From Bacteriovoracaceae bacterium (GTDB taxonomy: Bacteria > Bdellovibrionota > Bacteriovoracia > Bacteriovoracales > Bacteriovoracaceae): a DNA stretch of 21,384 nucleotides. The position numbers were made by a program, and so were the translations under genes. This document shows, piece after piece, positions 1 through 7,388 of this stretch (positions are counted from its first letter, which is position 1; every line of letters begins with the position of its first letter). Below the pieces are notes generated by a model. It was not told the DNA's origin. It saw only the letters and a list, made by a program, of their open reading frames with translations, and ran no database searches. Location: assembly GCA_947448095.1 (NCBI GenBank), contig CANFNN010000015.1, forward strand, positions 1-21,384, written 5' to 3'.

Positions 1-591
1 ATCAGGGGCAAGCTCCCCCGGTAACTCCGATTTTCCCCTTTTTACCCATTCCGAATAGTTACCCGAAAACTCCATATCATTCAGAACATGAAGTTCATGA
101 GACATTCGGGAAAATTCCTGGTCCACAAGCTGATTAAAGTCTGACTGAATATGGTGATCGATAAAACGAAAGTAGGTTTCAAAAAAACTTTTGATCCCAC
201 CACTTTTGGTATTCACATAAGCGTTTTTTTTATTCAATTTCAAACTAAGTGAAATAATCCCACGACTTGAATTAAGCCGAAGATCAGCTTCATCAATTGC
301 TTCAAATTTACCACAAAGTTCGGGACTCAGTGGAACTTCACCAAGGAATTTGACGAGTTCAGTTGCTGACAGCTCACTGACTTGAGTAAGAAAACTCAGC
401 ATCTCGGGATAAAACTGACGAACCATTCGGTCCTGCTGAGTCAGAACATGCAGGTAATTCTTGTCTAGTGTTTCTAAAAATTGGAGTTCATTACCACTTA
501 GTTGGGCAAGACGACGGGCCATAAGGTATTCAAAAAGTGAACCTTTAACCTCATTAAAGAGTGCTTCTTTTTTTGTTTGATCCTGGGACAT
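1..591 (-). CDS. Partial protein of unknown function, possible PD-(D/E)XK-like nuclease (C-terminus outside window)
   Basis: An uninterrupted frame of 197 codons starts at an ATG at 591 and runs off the left edge, so the C-terminus is missing. It begins 4 bases after the gsk stop codon, so it is probably co-transcribed and translationally coupled; no good ribosome binding site lies directly in front. The N-terminal half is helical (SLFEYLMARRLAQL, about residues 18-31). Around residues 108-140 there is EADLRLN, then a short strand IISLSLK, then NTKSGGIKSFF. An acidic residue followed 10-20 residues later by a strand ending in S-x-K is seen in some PD-(D/E)XK restriction-type nucleases, which is the only functional hint. 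Family membership is not established: a partner methyltransferase is not visible and the rest of the gene is cut off. It is certain as a coding region, weak as a function. Confidence 0.7.
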   Translation of the reverse strand, partial: MSQDQTKKEALFNEVKGSLFEYLMARRLAQLSGNELQFLETLDKNYLHVLTQQDRMVRQFYPEMLSFLTQVSELSATELVKFLGEVPLSPELCGKFEAIDEADLRLNSSRGIISLSLKLNKKNAYVNTKSGGIKSFFETYFRFIDHHIQSDFNQLVDQEFSRMSHELHVLNDMEFSGNYSEWVKRGKSELPGELAPD

Positions 592-595
592 ATTT

Positions 596-1894
596 TTATT
601 GTGCCCAGTAAGCTTCCTCAAGTCCATCTTCTCTTTCTGGCAGCCCTCGCAAAAGTCGTGGGGAATTCTGGCTTAAAACTTCAAAAGAAACACGGTTGGC
701 ATATTTACTGATTTGAGAAATAGAGGAATAGCTTAAAAATTGCGCCACATGCTTAGGAGATTTAGGAACCTTCTGGCGATGATACAAGTTAGCCGCAAGA
801 TCATGAAGAACTGCTGCTAAGGCCGCATCCCCAGCCCCATTGGTATTTTTAATCATGACCGGTCCACCACGAAACGGATTAATGTGGGTGTAGACTTTTA
901 CCGGATTCTTGCATTCACTTCGCATCATAGATCTAGAGTATTCAAACTTATTGTACTCAACCAAAGACTTGGTATGAAGTGGCTCTTTAGTAGGTCTTGC
1001 CACATCTGAATCAACCAGAGCACCAATATAAAGTCCGCGAGCACCCACCGTGAGTAAAACCATGTCACAAATATCTAAGACATTTTCGGCTGCCAAGAGT
1101 GGATCCTGAATACCAGTTAAAGACAGAGCTTCATCTTCGTTCATGGCAACAACCGAAACATATTTAGAAATAAATTCTTTAAGCATCTCTCTTTTTTCTT
1201 GAACTAATCCACTTGTACCGAGAGATAAAACAACAGGAACATTGGCCGCTTTGGCAATTTCCACCGCCCTAAAAGTCGAACGGGCCATAGGCGAGCTTTC
1301 ATCACGAAAAGTATAAGCAGAGATCAAAAGAGCTGCTGATTTTTCAATTACTTCAACCGGCAAAAATTCTGGAGACAGATCATTCATGCAGCCTTTAGAG
1401 ATAGCAAAAGTTCGCTCACCGTCAGGGCTGACAAAACACAGGGCCCTCCCCATTGGACGAGGACAAGGCTGAAGATAAGTTAAATTCACTTTTGAGCTGG
1501 TATTACAGATATACTTGAAAGCGTAATCTCCGACTTCGATATTTTTATTAATTGTTCCAAGGGCCACAGACGGACTATCAGTTAGGATTGAAAAATTATG
1601 CAATGTATTTCCCACTGCACCGCCGGGAAACTCCCCTGCAACTTTGCCCAAAAGTTTTTGTTCAGAATAAATAGTCTCAGCGAGTTCATCACCAATTACA
1701 AACGATTCGCCTTTTTTGAAATGATGCTTCACCAGGAATTCATCACTCACAGGAATTTCAATATCCACTAGTAGTTGATCAATTCCTACGACATAAACTT
1801 TACCCGGACGATTGATCTCATCATCAAAAGAGCTACGCTGTTTATCCTCAACGGGGAAATAGTGCTTAGTGTTGCGCCGGCCGGGAAACTTCAT
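596..1894 (-). CDS. gsk: Inosine-guanosine kinase (PfkB family)
   Basis: Phosphorylates inosine and guanosine with ATP to IMP and GMP in the cytoplasm, a purine salvage step. The 432-residue product is near the length of E. coli Gsk and resembles it from end to end, including the opening MKFPGRRNTKHYFPV, the VVGIDQ.LVDIE block, GGAVGNTLHN at about 91-100 (PfkB signature 1), YICNTSS, ERTFAIS, MNEDEALSLTG, the anion-hole and catalytic-base motif NTNGAGDAA at 350-358 (base D356), and the closing RGLPEREDGLEEAYW. That N-terminal match fixes the start; AAGGT lies about 8 bases before the ATG. It is the first gene of a minus-strand pair with the nuclease-like gene at 1-591, and is divergent from the amidohydrolase at 1997. 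Gsk is best known from gammaproteobacteria, so its presence may reflect reuse of nucleosides from outside. Other PfkB sugar kinases are unlikely given the full-length match. Confidence 0.95.
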   Translation of the reverse strand: MKFPGRRNTKHYFPVEDKQRSSFDDEINRPGKVYVVGIDQLLVDIEIPVSDEFLVKHHFKKGESFVIGDELAETIYSEQKLLGKVAGEFPGGAVGNTLHNFSILTDSPSVALGTINKNIEVGDYAFKYICNTSSKVNLTYLQPCPRPMGRALCFVSPDGERTFAISKGCMNDLSPEFLPVEVIEKSAALLISAYTFRDESSPMARSTFRAVEIAKAANVPVVLSLGTSGLVQEKREMLKEFISKYVSVVAMNEDEALSLTGIQDPLLAAENVLDICDMVLLTVGARGLYIGALVDSDVARPTKEPLHTKSLVEYNKFEYSRSMMRSECKNPVKVYTHINPFRGGPVMIKNTNGAGDAALAAVLHDLAANLYHRQKVPKSPKHVAQFLSYSSISQISKYANRVSFEVLSQNSPRLLRGLPEREDGLEEAYWAQ

Positions 1895-1960
1895 GGGAAT
1901 GACCTTGTTTTAAGAATGAAGACTATATAGCTAAACCAACGCAAATTTGGAAGAGACGAG

Positions 1961-1990
1961 TGGACTCAAGTGAGCATTTCATGGTAAATT
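1961..1990 (+). promoter_or_regulatory. Candidate promoter for the 1997 gene, possibly leaderless
   Basis: TGGACT (1961-1966) and TAAATT (1985-1990) are separated by 18 bases, and a TG one base before the second hexamer gives an extended -10. The -10 ends only 6 bases before the ATG at 1997, where no Shine-Dalgarno sequence is visible. If real, transcription would start at or next to the start codon. Each hexamer matches consensus at only 4 of 6 positions. Confidence 0.3.
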
Positions 1991-1996
1991 TTTCAT

Positions 1997-2812
1997 ATGT
2001 TTAGACTAGATCACCCTCAAAAAAACCCTCTTTTTGACTTCTACGCCCCTCTTGGAACCCAATATAGAGGACTTTTATCTATACCGCATTCCGGGGAAAA
2101 TATTCCTCCCGAGTTTGAAGCATATCTTTCAGGCGATCACGCCGCCTACAGAGAGGATGTGGATTTTAAGGTGAATGAACTAGTCGACATTCCAAAACTC
2201 CAGGCATCAGGAATTGCAGTTCTAGTCGCTCACGTCCACAGGGTTTGTGTAGATTTGAACCGCGACGAAGAGCACTGCATCCTTTGTTGGAAAGAAAATA
2301 CCCAAGGCAAAAAGCTAGTCACTCAAACTCCTACTCCCAAAGAGAGTATTGCGTTTATTGAAAAATTTCACCGCCCTTATTATCATATTTTAAAAGCAGC
2401 GATACAGGACTTAGAAAAAAGGAAAAAAGGTCTTGTTTCAATGATTGATTTGCACAGTATGCCAAGCAAACCAACTGCCTATCATATGAAACAGAACCCG
2501 AACCAAAAAATGCACCGGCCTGATTTTTGTGTGAGTGACCGTAAAGGAAAAACCGCAACTGAAGAATTCACTCATTTCTTTAAGGATCAGCTCGTCCTTT
2601 CAGGTCACGAATCAAGCCTTAACGACCCTTACGTTGGTGGATATATTACGGAGTATGTTGATCAATTTAGAACAAATAATATTCAGATTGAAATTAATCG
2701 AAGCATCTACATGGATGAATCTAGCAAACTATTAATTTTATCAAAAGTTGAAAGATTAAAACCCCTTTTGACAGAGGTTCTCATCAAAGGATTTGAAAAA
2801 TTTGATTCTTAG
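1997..2812 (+). CDS. N-formylglutamate amidohydrolase family protein
   Basis: Members of this family hydrolyse N-formyl-L-glutamate to formate and glutamate (HutG-type, last step of one histidine degradation route) or related N-acyl amino acids, using a bound metal. The 271-residue product shows the family blocks in order: IPHSGENIP (29-37), DVDFKVNELVD (54-64), HVHRVCVDLNRDEE (79-92, with the VDLNR motif), MIDLHSMP (149-156, metal-ligand DxH type), DFCVSDRKG (176-184), and GGYITEY with QIEINRSIYMDE near the C-terminus. No signal peptide, so cytoplasmic. No other histidine-degradation gene is in view, so the in vivo substrate is uncertain. The stop overlaps the stop of the opposing gene at 2809 by 4 bases. 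The start is the first ATG of the frame and lacks a clear ribosome binding site. Confidence 0.88.
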   Translation: MFRLDHPQKNPLFDFYAPLGTQYRGLLSIPHSGENIPPEFEAYLSGDHAAYREDVDFKVNELVDIPKLQASGIAVLVAHVHRVCVDLNRDEEHCILCWKENTQGKKLVTQTPTPKESIAFIEKFHRPYYHILKAAIQDLEKRKKGLVSMIDLHSMPSKPTAYHMKQNPNQKMHRPDFCVSDRKGKTATEEFTHFFKDQLVLSGHESSLNDPYVGGYITEYVDQFRTNNIQIEINRSIYMDESSKLLILSKVERLKPLLTEVLIKGFEKFDS

Positions 2813-4032
2813 TGAACAAGCATTTCACTGGATTCTTTGGTCTTATCTTGTTTTACTTTTCTTAGATTGATTTGCATTTTCTCTTCATTCGTTAATTCGG
2901 GAACGGCAATTGGGCGACTAGAATTCTCTTCCGCACTTTTCCTCGCCTCAATATCTTCAATCTCTATTTTTCGTTGTAATATAATCTCTGGATTATCTTG
3001 CTCATCAATATCTTTTCTCGTGGTGTAGGTTTTTCCGTACCGTCTAAAAGAATAAGTATAAAGGGCCTTGAGTTGTTTCTTAGTATTTTGTCCTCTCTCC
3101 AAATAATATATCATCTCTTTCAACAGCTCTAAGTTATCTGGATCTTGAGACCATGCAGAAAATAAATAAAGCATTCCTTCTTGATCAATTTGTCGAGCAT
3201 AATTGAGCTGCTTAAATTCAGTATAAAGGAATCGTCCATTAGCATCGTCAATCGGTGAGAACGCAATTGCATCCAGAAACTTTGCTCTAAGCTTCAGTGA
3301 CTCTGGCTTAGACCTTTCAGTTTTAAGAACGTAAGAAAAAATCGATCCACTATTCATGGTTAAAACTAATTCAACAATGTAGTCTTTATCATTTGAGAGA
3401 AGCTCAATCATGGCCTGCTTTCCATTTTTGATTAATCCATAGCGAACTGTCTCCTTCGGAAGGATCTGCGATCTTAAGTGGACTATGTAGAGATCATAAA
3501 TCATTTCATCTATTGGCTTATCCTTTATCTCTACTTTGTACGAAAAGATATCTTTCCATACGTCGTTCAAATTTCTTTGCAAAATTCGATTCCTAACATA
3601 AGGAAGTTTAAATAACTCCTGTCCTTGTGACTGGTCTTGATAGAGCTTAATGGGAAGTGTGTAGAAGCGAGAAATCTCTCTGCCTGAAGGGTCCTGTATA
3701 ATAATCCCAAAGTGTGGAGTCCCAGTCTTGCCCTTCATTTCAACAATAGGAACAGTCTGAAACATGGGGTGCCTAGTAGGCATTGGAACTAAACTATTTC
3801 TCAGTGGAAACTCTTTCCATAGCTGTAAATAATCTTCTTTATAGGCGGGAACTGGATCTAGTGCTGGAGGATTAAGATAGATGTCTCGAAATTCAGTGAT
3901 CTCAAAATAATGATCATTGCCCTGGCCCACGACCCATTTTGAATATTTATAGTAAGGAAAGTCGACGATATAAAGGTAGGCACCAACCACCAAGGTCACA
4001 AAAATAAAGAGGACTCCAGCAACCAAACGCAT
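2809..4032 (-). CDS. Membrane-anchored protein of unknown function
   Basis: I do not recognise a family. The 407-residue product has one hydrophobic segment at about residues 4-25 (VAGVLFIFVTLVVGAYLYIV) without a good signal-peptidase site, so it is probably an inner-membrane anchor with a large periplasmic domain. The middle is mixed alpha/beta, with YDLYIVHLRSQ and GSIFSYVLKTERS near a hydrophobic strand-rich part. Residues about 275-335 look helical and repeat-like (YLFSAWSQDPDNLELLKEMIYYLERG), recalling a TPR-type packing, and the last 60 residues are highly charged. AAAGG stands about 7 bases before the ATG, which supports the start. It converges on the amidohydrolase gene with a 4-base stop overlap and is divergent from the lipoprotein gene at 4145. 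Confidence 0.82.
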   Translation of the reverse strand: MRLVAGVLFIFVTLVVGAYLYIVDFPYYKYSKWVVGQGNDHYFEITEFRDIYLNPPALDPVPAYKEDYLQLWKEFPLRNSLVPMPTRHPMFQTVPIVEMKGKTGTPHFGIIIQDPSGREISRFYTLPIKLYQDQSQGQELFKLPYVRNRILQRNLNDVWKDIFSYKVEIKDKPIDEMIYDLYIVHLRSQILPKETVRYGLIKNGKQAMIELLSNDKDYIVELVLTMNSGSIFSYVLKTERSKPESLKLRAKFLDAIAFSPIDDANGRFLYTEFKQLNYARQIDQEGMLYLFSAWSQDPDNLELLKEMIYYLERGQNTKKQLKALYTYSFRRYGKTYTTRKDIDEQDNPEIILQRKIEIEDIEARKSAEENSSRPIAVPELTNEEKMQINLRKVKQDKTKESSEMLVH

Positions 4033-4063
4033 TCTAAACCTTTAATAAATCAAGAGATTTCAT

Positions 4064-4092
4064 TTGATGGCTTATCGGAATCCAAATAAAAC
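4064..4092 (+). promoter_or_regulatory. Candidate sigma-70-type promoter for the 4145 lipoprotein gene
   Basis: TTGATG (4064-4069) and TAAAAC (4087-4092) lie 17 bases apart, each matching consensus at four positions, about 50 bases upstream of the ATG at 4145. Placing a promoter here fits the choice of 4145 rather than an upstream in-frame start. Sequence match only. Confidence 0.35.
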
Positions 4093-4144
4093 TCATGAAA
4101 TAAATCTAACTACCGAAAAGAAGGATGAAATAGTCGGAGAATAT

Positions 4145-4825
4145 ATGAAAAGAACTTTATTATCGCTGTCACTTTTATTATTAGCTACGGCCTGTGATAG
4201 TCCACAGAGAAATAGAATGCCTACATATGTTAATTCCGGCAATGGACTGGGAACACCCACTACTCCAACCAATACGACCACTAATCCTTGGGGTACTTCT
4301 ACGGGTGGATCCACTGGTGGATCATCTGGAACTACCACGACTCCTAGACCAGCTGGTTTTGAAAATTGTGATATCACCCCTAAGTATTATGCTTCGGCGA
4401 TTAACTACATTGGTGTTTGTCAGAGTACTTTAGATGAAACTTCGATTGCCGTTAAAACAACGGTCGCTGATAGCGCGCGCACCTGCTTTATTCCAACTTA
4501 CAAAGACGCTTCTGGCAGTTCAACTTATCTTGGTCAGCCTCAGTGTTTTGCTCCTCAAGCGAACGTCGTCACGATGGGCCAACTGTTTAAGACAAGACCT
4601 GGATTTACTGCCTCTCCTTTAAACGGAGTGATGGTCATGAAAGAAGCCGCCCTTGGCGCTTATTTCACCTGTATGGATGCTTTCATCACCTTTACACATC
4701 CACAATGTCCGAATGGGGCAAATACCAACGCTTACTGCAATCAAATGGCGAGATCCATTATGACAACAAAGTGTAACAACTTTAAGGCAGATAACTCTTA
4801 TATTGATATTCGCCTGAAACCCTAA
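4145..4825 (+). CDS. Lipoprotein with Thr/Gly-rich linker and eight-cysteine domain, function unknown
   Basis: The start at 4145 gives a 226-residue product and is preceded by CGGAGA about 5 bases upstream; an in-frame start at 4064 would put 27 hydrophilic residues before the signal peptide. MKRTLLSLSLLLLATAC is a type II signal peptide with the lipidated cysteine at residue 17. Residues about 34-70 are a low-complexity linker of Thr, Pro, Gly and Ser (TPTTPTNTTTNPW, then GGSTGGSSGTTTT), encoded partly by a repeated GGTGGATC. The remaining domain carries eight cysteines (NCD, VCQ, TCF, QCF, TCM, QCP, YCN, KCN), an even number that suggests four disulfides and an outer-membrane or surface position. 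I know no family for the domain. It stands alone, ending 1 base before the stop of the opposing gene at 4827. Confidence 0.85.
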   Translation: MKRTLLSLSLLLLATACDSPQRNRMPTYVNSGNGLGTPTTPTNTTTNPWGTSTGGSTGGSSGTTTTPRPAGFENCDITPKYYASAINYIGVCQSTLDETSIAVKTTVADSARTCFIPTYKDASGSSTYLGQPQCFAPQANVVTMGQLFKTRPGFTASPLNGVMVMKEAALGAYFTCMDAFITFTHPQCPNGANTNAYCNQMARSIMTTKCNNFKADNSYIDIRLKP

Positions 4826-4826
4826 T

Positions 4827-5246
4827 TCAGTTCAGCAGCCCGCGAGAGATATCACCCGAGCATAGAATCTTGATCAGTGACTCATGTCTGGTGACAAAAG
4901 ATAATATCGGAACAAATACTTCATTTTTTTCCTGGTCAGGGATGAGTGCTCCAATCACAACTTGATGAAACACTTCTGGTTCGGCAAAAGTACGGCAAAA
5001 AGTTTTCACTTTTTGGTTATCTTCCAGATTTTCCACCACCCAATCGGGCAAGGCCAAAGTGGCCGGAATAAAGTCATCAAATCGCAGATACTCTTCAAAT
5101 TGAAAGTCACTCGGGTCAATATTCATGATCAGTTTCGACAGGTATTCAGACTTTTTCAGCCCTAACCACTCTAAAATCTCTTCAGGTAAATAAAATCCGT
5201 CCATAAAACTCCATTGAGTGGCAAAACCTACCCTCTCAACCATCAT
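4827..5246 (-). CDS. Small cytoplasmic protein of unknown function
   Basis: The frame stays open back to a TTG at 5312, but that would overlap the divergent gene at 5289. The ATG pair at 5246 and 5243 follows TTGGAGTGAT, a well-spaced ribosome binding site, so I place the start there (139 residues). The product is acidic and has no signal peptide or membrane segment. Visible features are LPEEILEWLGLKKSEYLSKL, a short helical part, a stretch with FDDFIPATLALPDWV, and a C-terminal hydrophobic strand region VVIGALIPD.....VFVPILSFVTRHESLIKIL. No family recognised. It is divergent from the three-gene unit at 5289-7036 across 42 bases, so the two sides may share control. Confidence 0.7.
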   Translation of the reverse strand: MMVERVGFATQWSFMDGFYLPEEILEWLGLKKSEYLSKLIMNIDPSDFQFEEYLRFDDFIPATLALPDWVVENLEDNQKVKTFCRTFAEPEVFHQVVIGALIPDQEKNEVFVPILSFVTRHESLIKILCSGDISRGLLN

Positions 5247-5288
5247 ATCACTCCAAGGGTAAGATAAAGGAGAGAAAAAGGGAGTCAT

Positions 5289-5600
5289 ATGCGCAAGATG
5301 CAGGAAGCACAAGGTCTAGACCAGTTAATCGAGGCAGGAAGCACCGGTTACCTACCACTATTTTATCAGGAATGGATTGCAGAGTCCTTCGCGGATAAAA
5401 ATGAAGTCAAAAGAATGTCATTTTCACGAGCGGCGGAAACTGTCCACAAGATCTACCGCCAAATTGAAAGACATCATTCGATTGAAAAGAAGAAGACCGC
5501 TATTCAAGCGCTAGGCAACGATGAAAGAAAAGACTTTGTGCTCTCTTTTATGAAGATGGTTGAATATCGTGCTTTGGATAAATTAAAGGAACTTCACTAG
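5289..5600 (+). CDS. Small helical protein of unknown function, first gene of a three-gene unit
   Basis: A 103-residue product with ATG at 5289 preceded by AGGGAGTCAT, a good ribosome binding site. It appears all-helical and rich in charged residues (SRAAETVHKIYRQIERHHSIEKKKTAIQALG, given here in part as its central helices), with no signal peptide, so cytoplasmic. The next gene starts with TTG directly after its TAG stop, with no base between, and the third gene overlaps the second by 4 bases. Close coupling therefore suggests a shared process with the coiled-coil/HSP20-like protein. I do not recognise the family. Confidence 0.75.
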   Translation: MRKMQEAQGLDQLIEAGSTGYLPLFYQEWIAESFADKNEVKRMSFSRAAETVHKIYRQIERHHSIEKKKTAIQALGNDERKDFVLSFMKMVEYRALDKLKELH

Positions 5601-5888
5601 TTGAAAAGAAAAATCCTTCTTTCTCTAGCTACTATGCTCGCTTCATTCGGCTCATTTGCCGAATACCGCGCCTATCAGTACATGGTGAAAACCAATGATC
5701 CCTATGCTGTGGCGACGAAGGCCAATGCTCAGTACATTGTTTCAACCTTGAATCCGCAGATGTATAAAAGCTATCATGGTGGAAATTTCATTAATGTTGA
5801 TCTGCTTAGAACATGGATTTGTCCTGGCTATACCGGCCGTCGTAAACCGGTCTGTGATCATCCTTATGATAAGGAAACGAAATTATGA
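5601..5888 (+). CDS. Small secreted protein of unknown function
   Basis: A 95-residue product starting with TTG at 5601, directly after the stop of the previous gene; AAAGGA lies 10 bases upstream. MKRKILLSLATMLASFGSFA is a classical signal peptide with a likely cut before EYRAY, giving a mature protein of about 75 residues. The mature part is rich in Tyr and contains two cysteines (WICPGY and PVCDHP) that could form one disulfide, and ends PYDKETKL. No family recognised. Its stop overlaps the ATG of the next gene (ATGA), which is unusual because this protein is exported while the next one seems cytoplasmic. Confidence 0.78.
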   Translation: MKRKILLSLATMLASFGSFAEYRAYQYMVKTNDPYAVATKANAQYIVSTLNPQMYKSYHGGNFINVDLLRTWICPGYTGRRKPVCDHPYDKETKL

Positions 5889-7036
5889 GCATCAGAGATC
5901 TTGAAAAAATCAACTCTCGTCAGATGGAAAATCTTCAGAGAAAACAATCTCGCGAAATTAACCAACTCTCCGATGCCCACGAAATGGTGAAGCTCGACAT
6001 TAAAAAGTCTAATGATGGCGAGATCGTTGAATTGCAAAATGAGAATATGCGCCACGTTGCGAGTGAGAATGAGAAGAAGGAAAAAGTCCTGGAACAAATG
6101 AAGAATCATTTAGACCAGACCCGCAAGATGACTGACTCTCAAATCAAAGACCTGAAAGACAATTCTTTAAAAACAAAAAAAGATGAAAGTGAAAAACTGA
6201 GCATTGATCGGGAACGCATCAAATCTGAGAATGACCTTTATCTTGAGGATCTTGGTAATCGCCTCACTCATGAGCATAAAAAGATCGTGGGAGCTTCTCA
6301 GGATCAGTTGAGGGCCCTAAAAGATTCACATGGGCAAGAGATCTCAAGTACTGAAGACCATTTTCAGGATAAGATTCGAACACAAACAACGAATTTCACT
6401 AACCGCTTCCAGACCGACGAAAGAAATCAAAAGAAAATAAAAGATGATCAAGACAAGCAATTTAAAACTGAACGAATGAATACCAATGTCCGTCAACAAC
6501 AGGATATGGGTAAACTGACTGAATCTCATAATAAGCACCTAGAAGTGAGAGACAAAGAATTTAGAAGAGGAATTAAGGATCAGGACCTGGTTTTTGAAAA
6601 AAAATATTCTGAAACTCTTCAAACCCGAAATGAAGACCTAAAGAGACTCGATGACCTGAATGCCAAAGTCTTAACTAAAATGAAGTCTGACCTGAAAGAA
6701 ACACTTGAAACTTCGGTCAAACGCTCAGATGATCCGTTCTATCGATTCACTCAATTGAACCCTACTCTTAAGCAATTTGAAGACCGGGTGGAAATTTCCG
6801 TCGCTATTCCAGATCATGCCAAAACTGACATTCAACTAACTATTCACGATAAAGAAGCTATCATTAATTTTGACCGCCGCTATGATGATTCTCGAAAAGA
6901 AGCAGGAACCACAAGCAAGCTTCACAAGGTCGAGTCTTTCACGAGTCGTTTGATGACCAATATTCACTTGGATCCCAAGAGTGTTAAATCAAAATATGAA
7001 GATGGTGTGATGACGTACTCGATAAAGCAGTCTTAA
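5885..7036 (+). CDS. Long coiled-coil protein with C-terminal HSP20/alpha-crystallin-like domain
   Basis: A 383-residue product with no signal peptide. Residues about 1-280 are extremely charged (Lys, Glu, Asp, Gln, Arg) with almost no Pro or Gly, the pattern of an extended coiled coil. Residues about 285-383 look like an alpha-crystallin domain: DPFYRF, then FEDRVEISVAIPDHAKTDIQLTIHD (strand, IPxHxKxDIxL), an INFDRRYDD turn, then VESFTSRLMTNIHLDPKSV and YEDGVMTYSIKQ, the last two matching the SFxRxfxLPxxV and YxDGVLxIxxPK blocks of small heat-shock proteins. The classic N-terminal region of small heat-shock proteins is replaced by the coiled coil. It could be a chaperone-like scaffold or a structural filament protein; the function is not known. 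Overlaps the previous gene by 4 bases and ends 8 bases from the convergent acylphosphatase gene. Confidence 0.82.
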   Translation: MSIRDLEKINSRQMENLQRKQSREINQLSDAHEMVKLDIKKSNDGEIVELQNENMRHVASENEKKEKVLEQMKNHLDQTRKMTDSQIKDLKDNSLKTKKDESEKLSIDRERIKSENDLYLEDLGNRLTHEHKKIVGASQDQLRALKDSHGQEISSTEDHFQDKIRTQTTNFTNRFQTDERNQKKIKDDQDKQFKTERMNTNVRQQQDMGKLTESHNKHLEVRDKEFRRGIKDQDLVFEKKYSETLQTRNEDLKRLDDLNAKVLTKMKSDLKETLETSVKRSDDPFYRFTQLNPTLKQFEDRVEISVAIPDHAKTDIQLTIHDKEAIINFDRRYDDSRKEAGTTSKLHKVESFTSRLMTNIHLDPKSVKSKYEDGVMTYSIKQS

Positions 7037-7044
7037 TTAATCCA

Positions 7045-7329
7045 CTACTCGCTCAGTAATCCAAAATCAAAATAATCTAGTTTCGTAATAGGAGTCACCT
7101 CTTCAGAGACTTCTCTTACCTCGGCTCGAGGGGGACCTTTGGTGCAAAAGCGGTGAAGCTGCTTCAAAGATTCAATATCTCCCTGGGCCACAACCTGAAC
7201 TGAACCATCGGGTAAATTGCGCACATGACCAACAATGGGAAGTTTCTGGGTAAGGACATAATCCACTACACTGTAGCGAAAGCCCACTTTCTGAACCTTA
7301 CCTTTTATATTGAGAGTTATCTGAAGCAT
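7045..7329 (-). CDS. acyP: Acylphosphatase
   Basis: Hydrolyses the carboxyl-phosphate bond of acylphosphates such as 1,3-bisphosphoglycerate or acetyl phosphate in the cytoplasm. The 94-residue product is the usual length and shows the whole family pattern: ITLNIKGKVQKVGFRYS with the catalytic phosphate-binding R18, then VRNLPDGSVQVVAQG with the catalytic N38, then RFCTKGPPRAEVREV. Convergent with the coiled-coil gene across 8 bases and divergent from the APP1-type phosphatase at 7389 across 59 bases. Confidence 0.93.
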   Translation of the reverse strand: MLQITLNIKGKVQKVGFRYSVVDYVLTQKLPIVGHVRNLPDGSVQVVAQGDIESLKQLHRFCTKGPPRAEVREVSEEVTPITKLDYFDFGLLSE

Positions 7330-7372
7330 GAGCTTATTGTGACAAAAAAGTTAAGAACTTCGCAAGCATATT

Positions 7373-7381
7373 TGTTAGAAT
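7373..7381 (+). promoter_or_regulatory. Extended -10 promoter candidate, possible leaderless start of the 7389 gene
   Basis: TGTTAGAAT is an extended -10 (TG-n-TAGAAT, five of six matches to TATAAT). It ends 7 bases before the ATG at 7389, so transcription would begin at or beside the start codon. No Shine-Dalgarno sequence is visible in front of that ATG, and no good -35 is seen, as is usual for extended -10 promoters. Confidence 0.45.
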
Positions 7382-7388
7382 AAATACC

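Noticed and set aside
596..1894. Sugar kinase such as ribokinase or fructokinase
   Set aside because: The PfkB signatures alone would permit this, but the unusual N- and C-terminal blocks match inosine-guanosine kinase throughout.
4093..4377. Val/Pro-rich frame on the minus strand opposite the 4145 lipoprotein
   Set aside because: A shadow of the Thr/Gly linker; its repetitive composition comes from the complementary strand.
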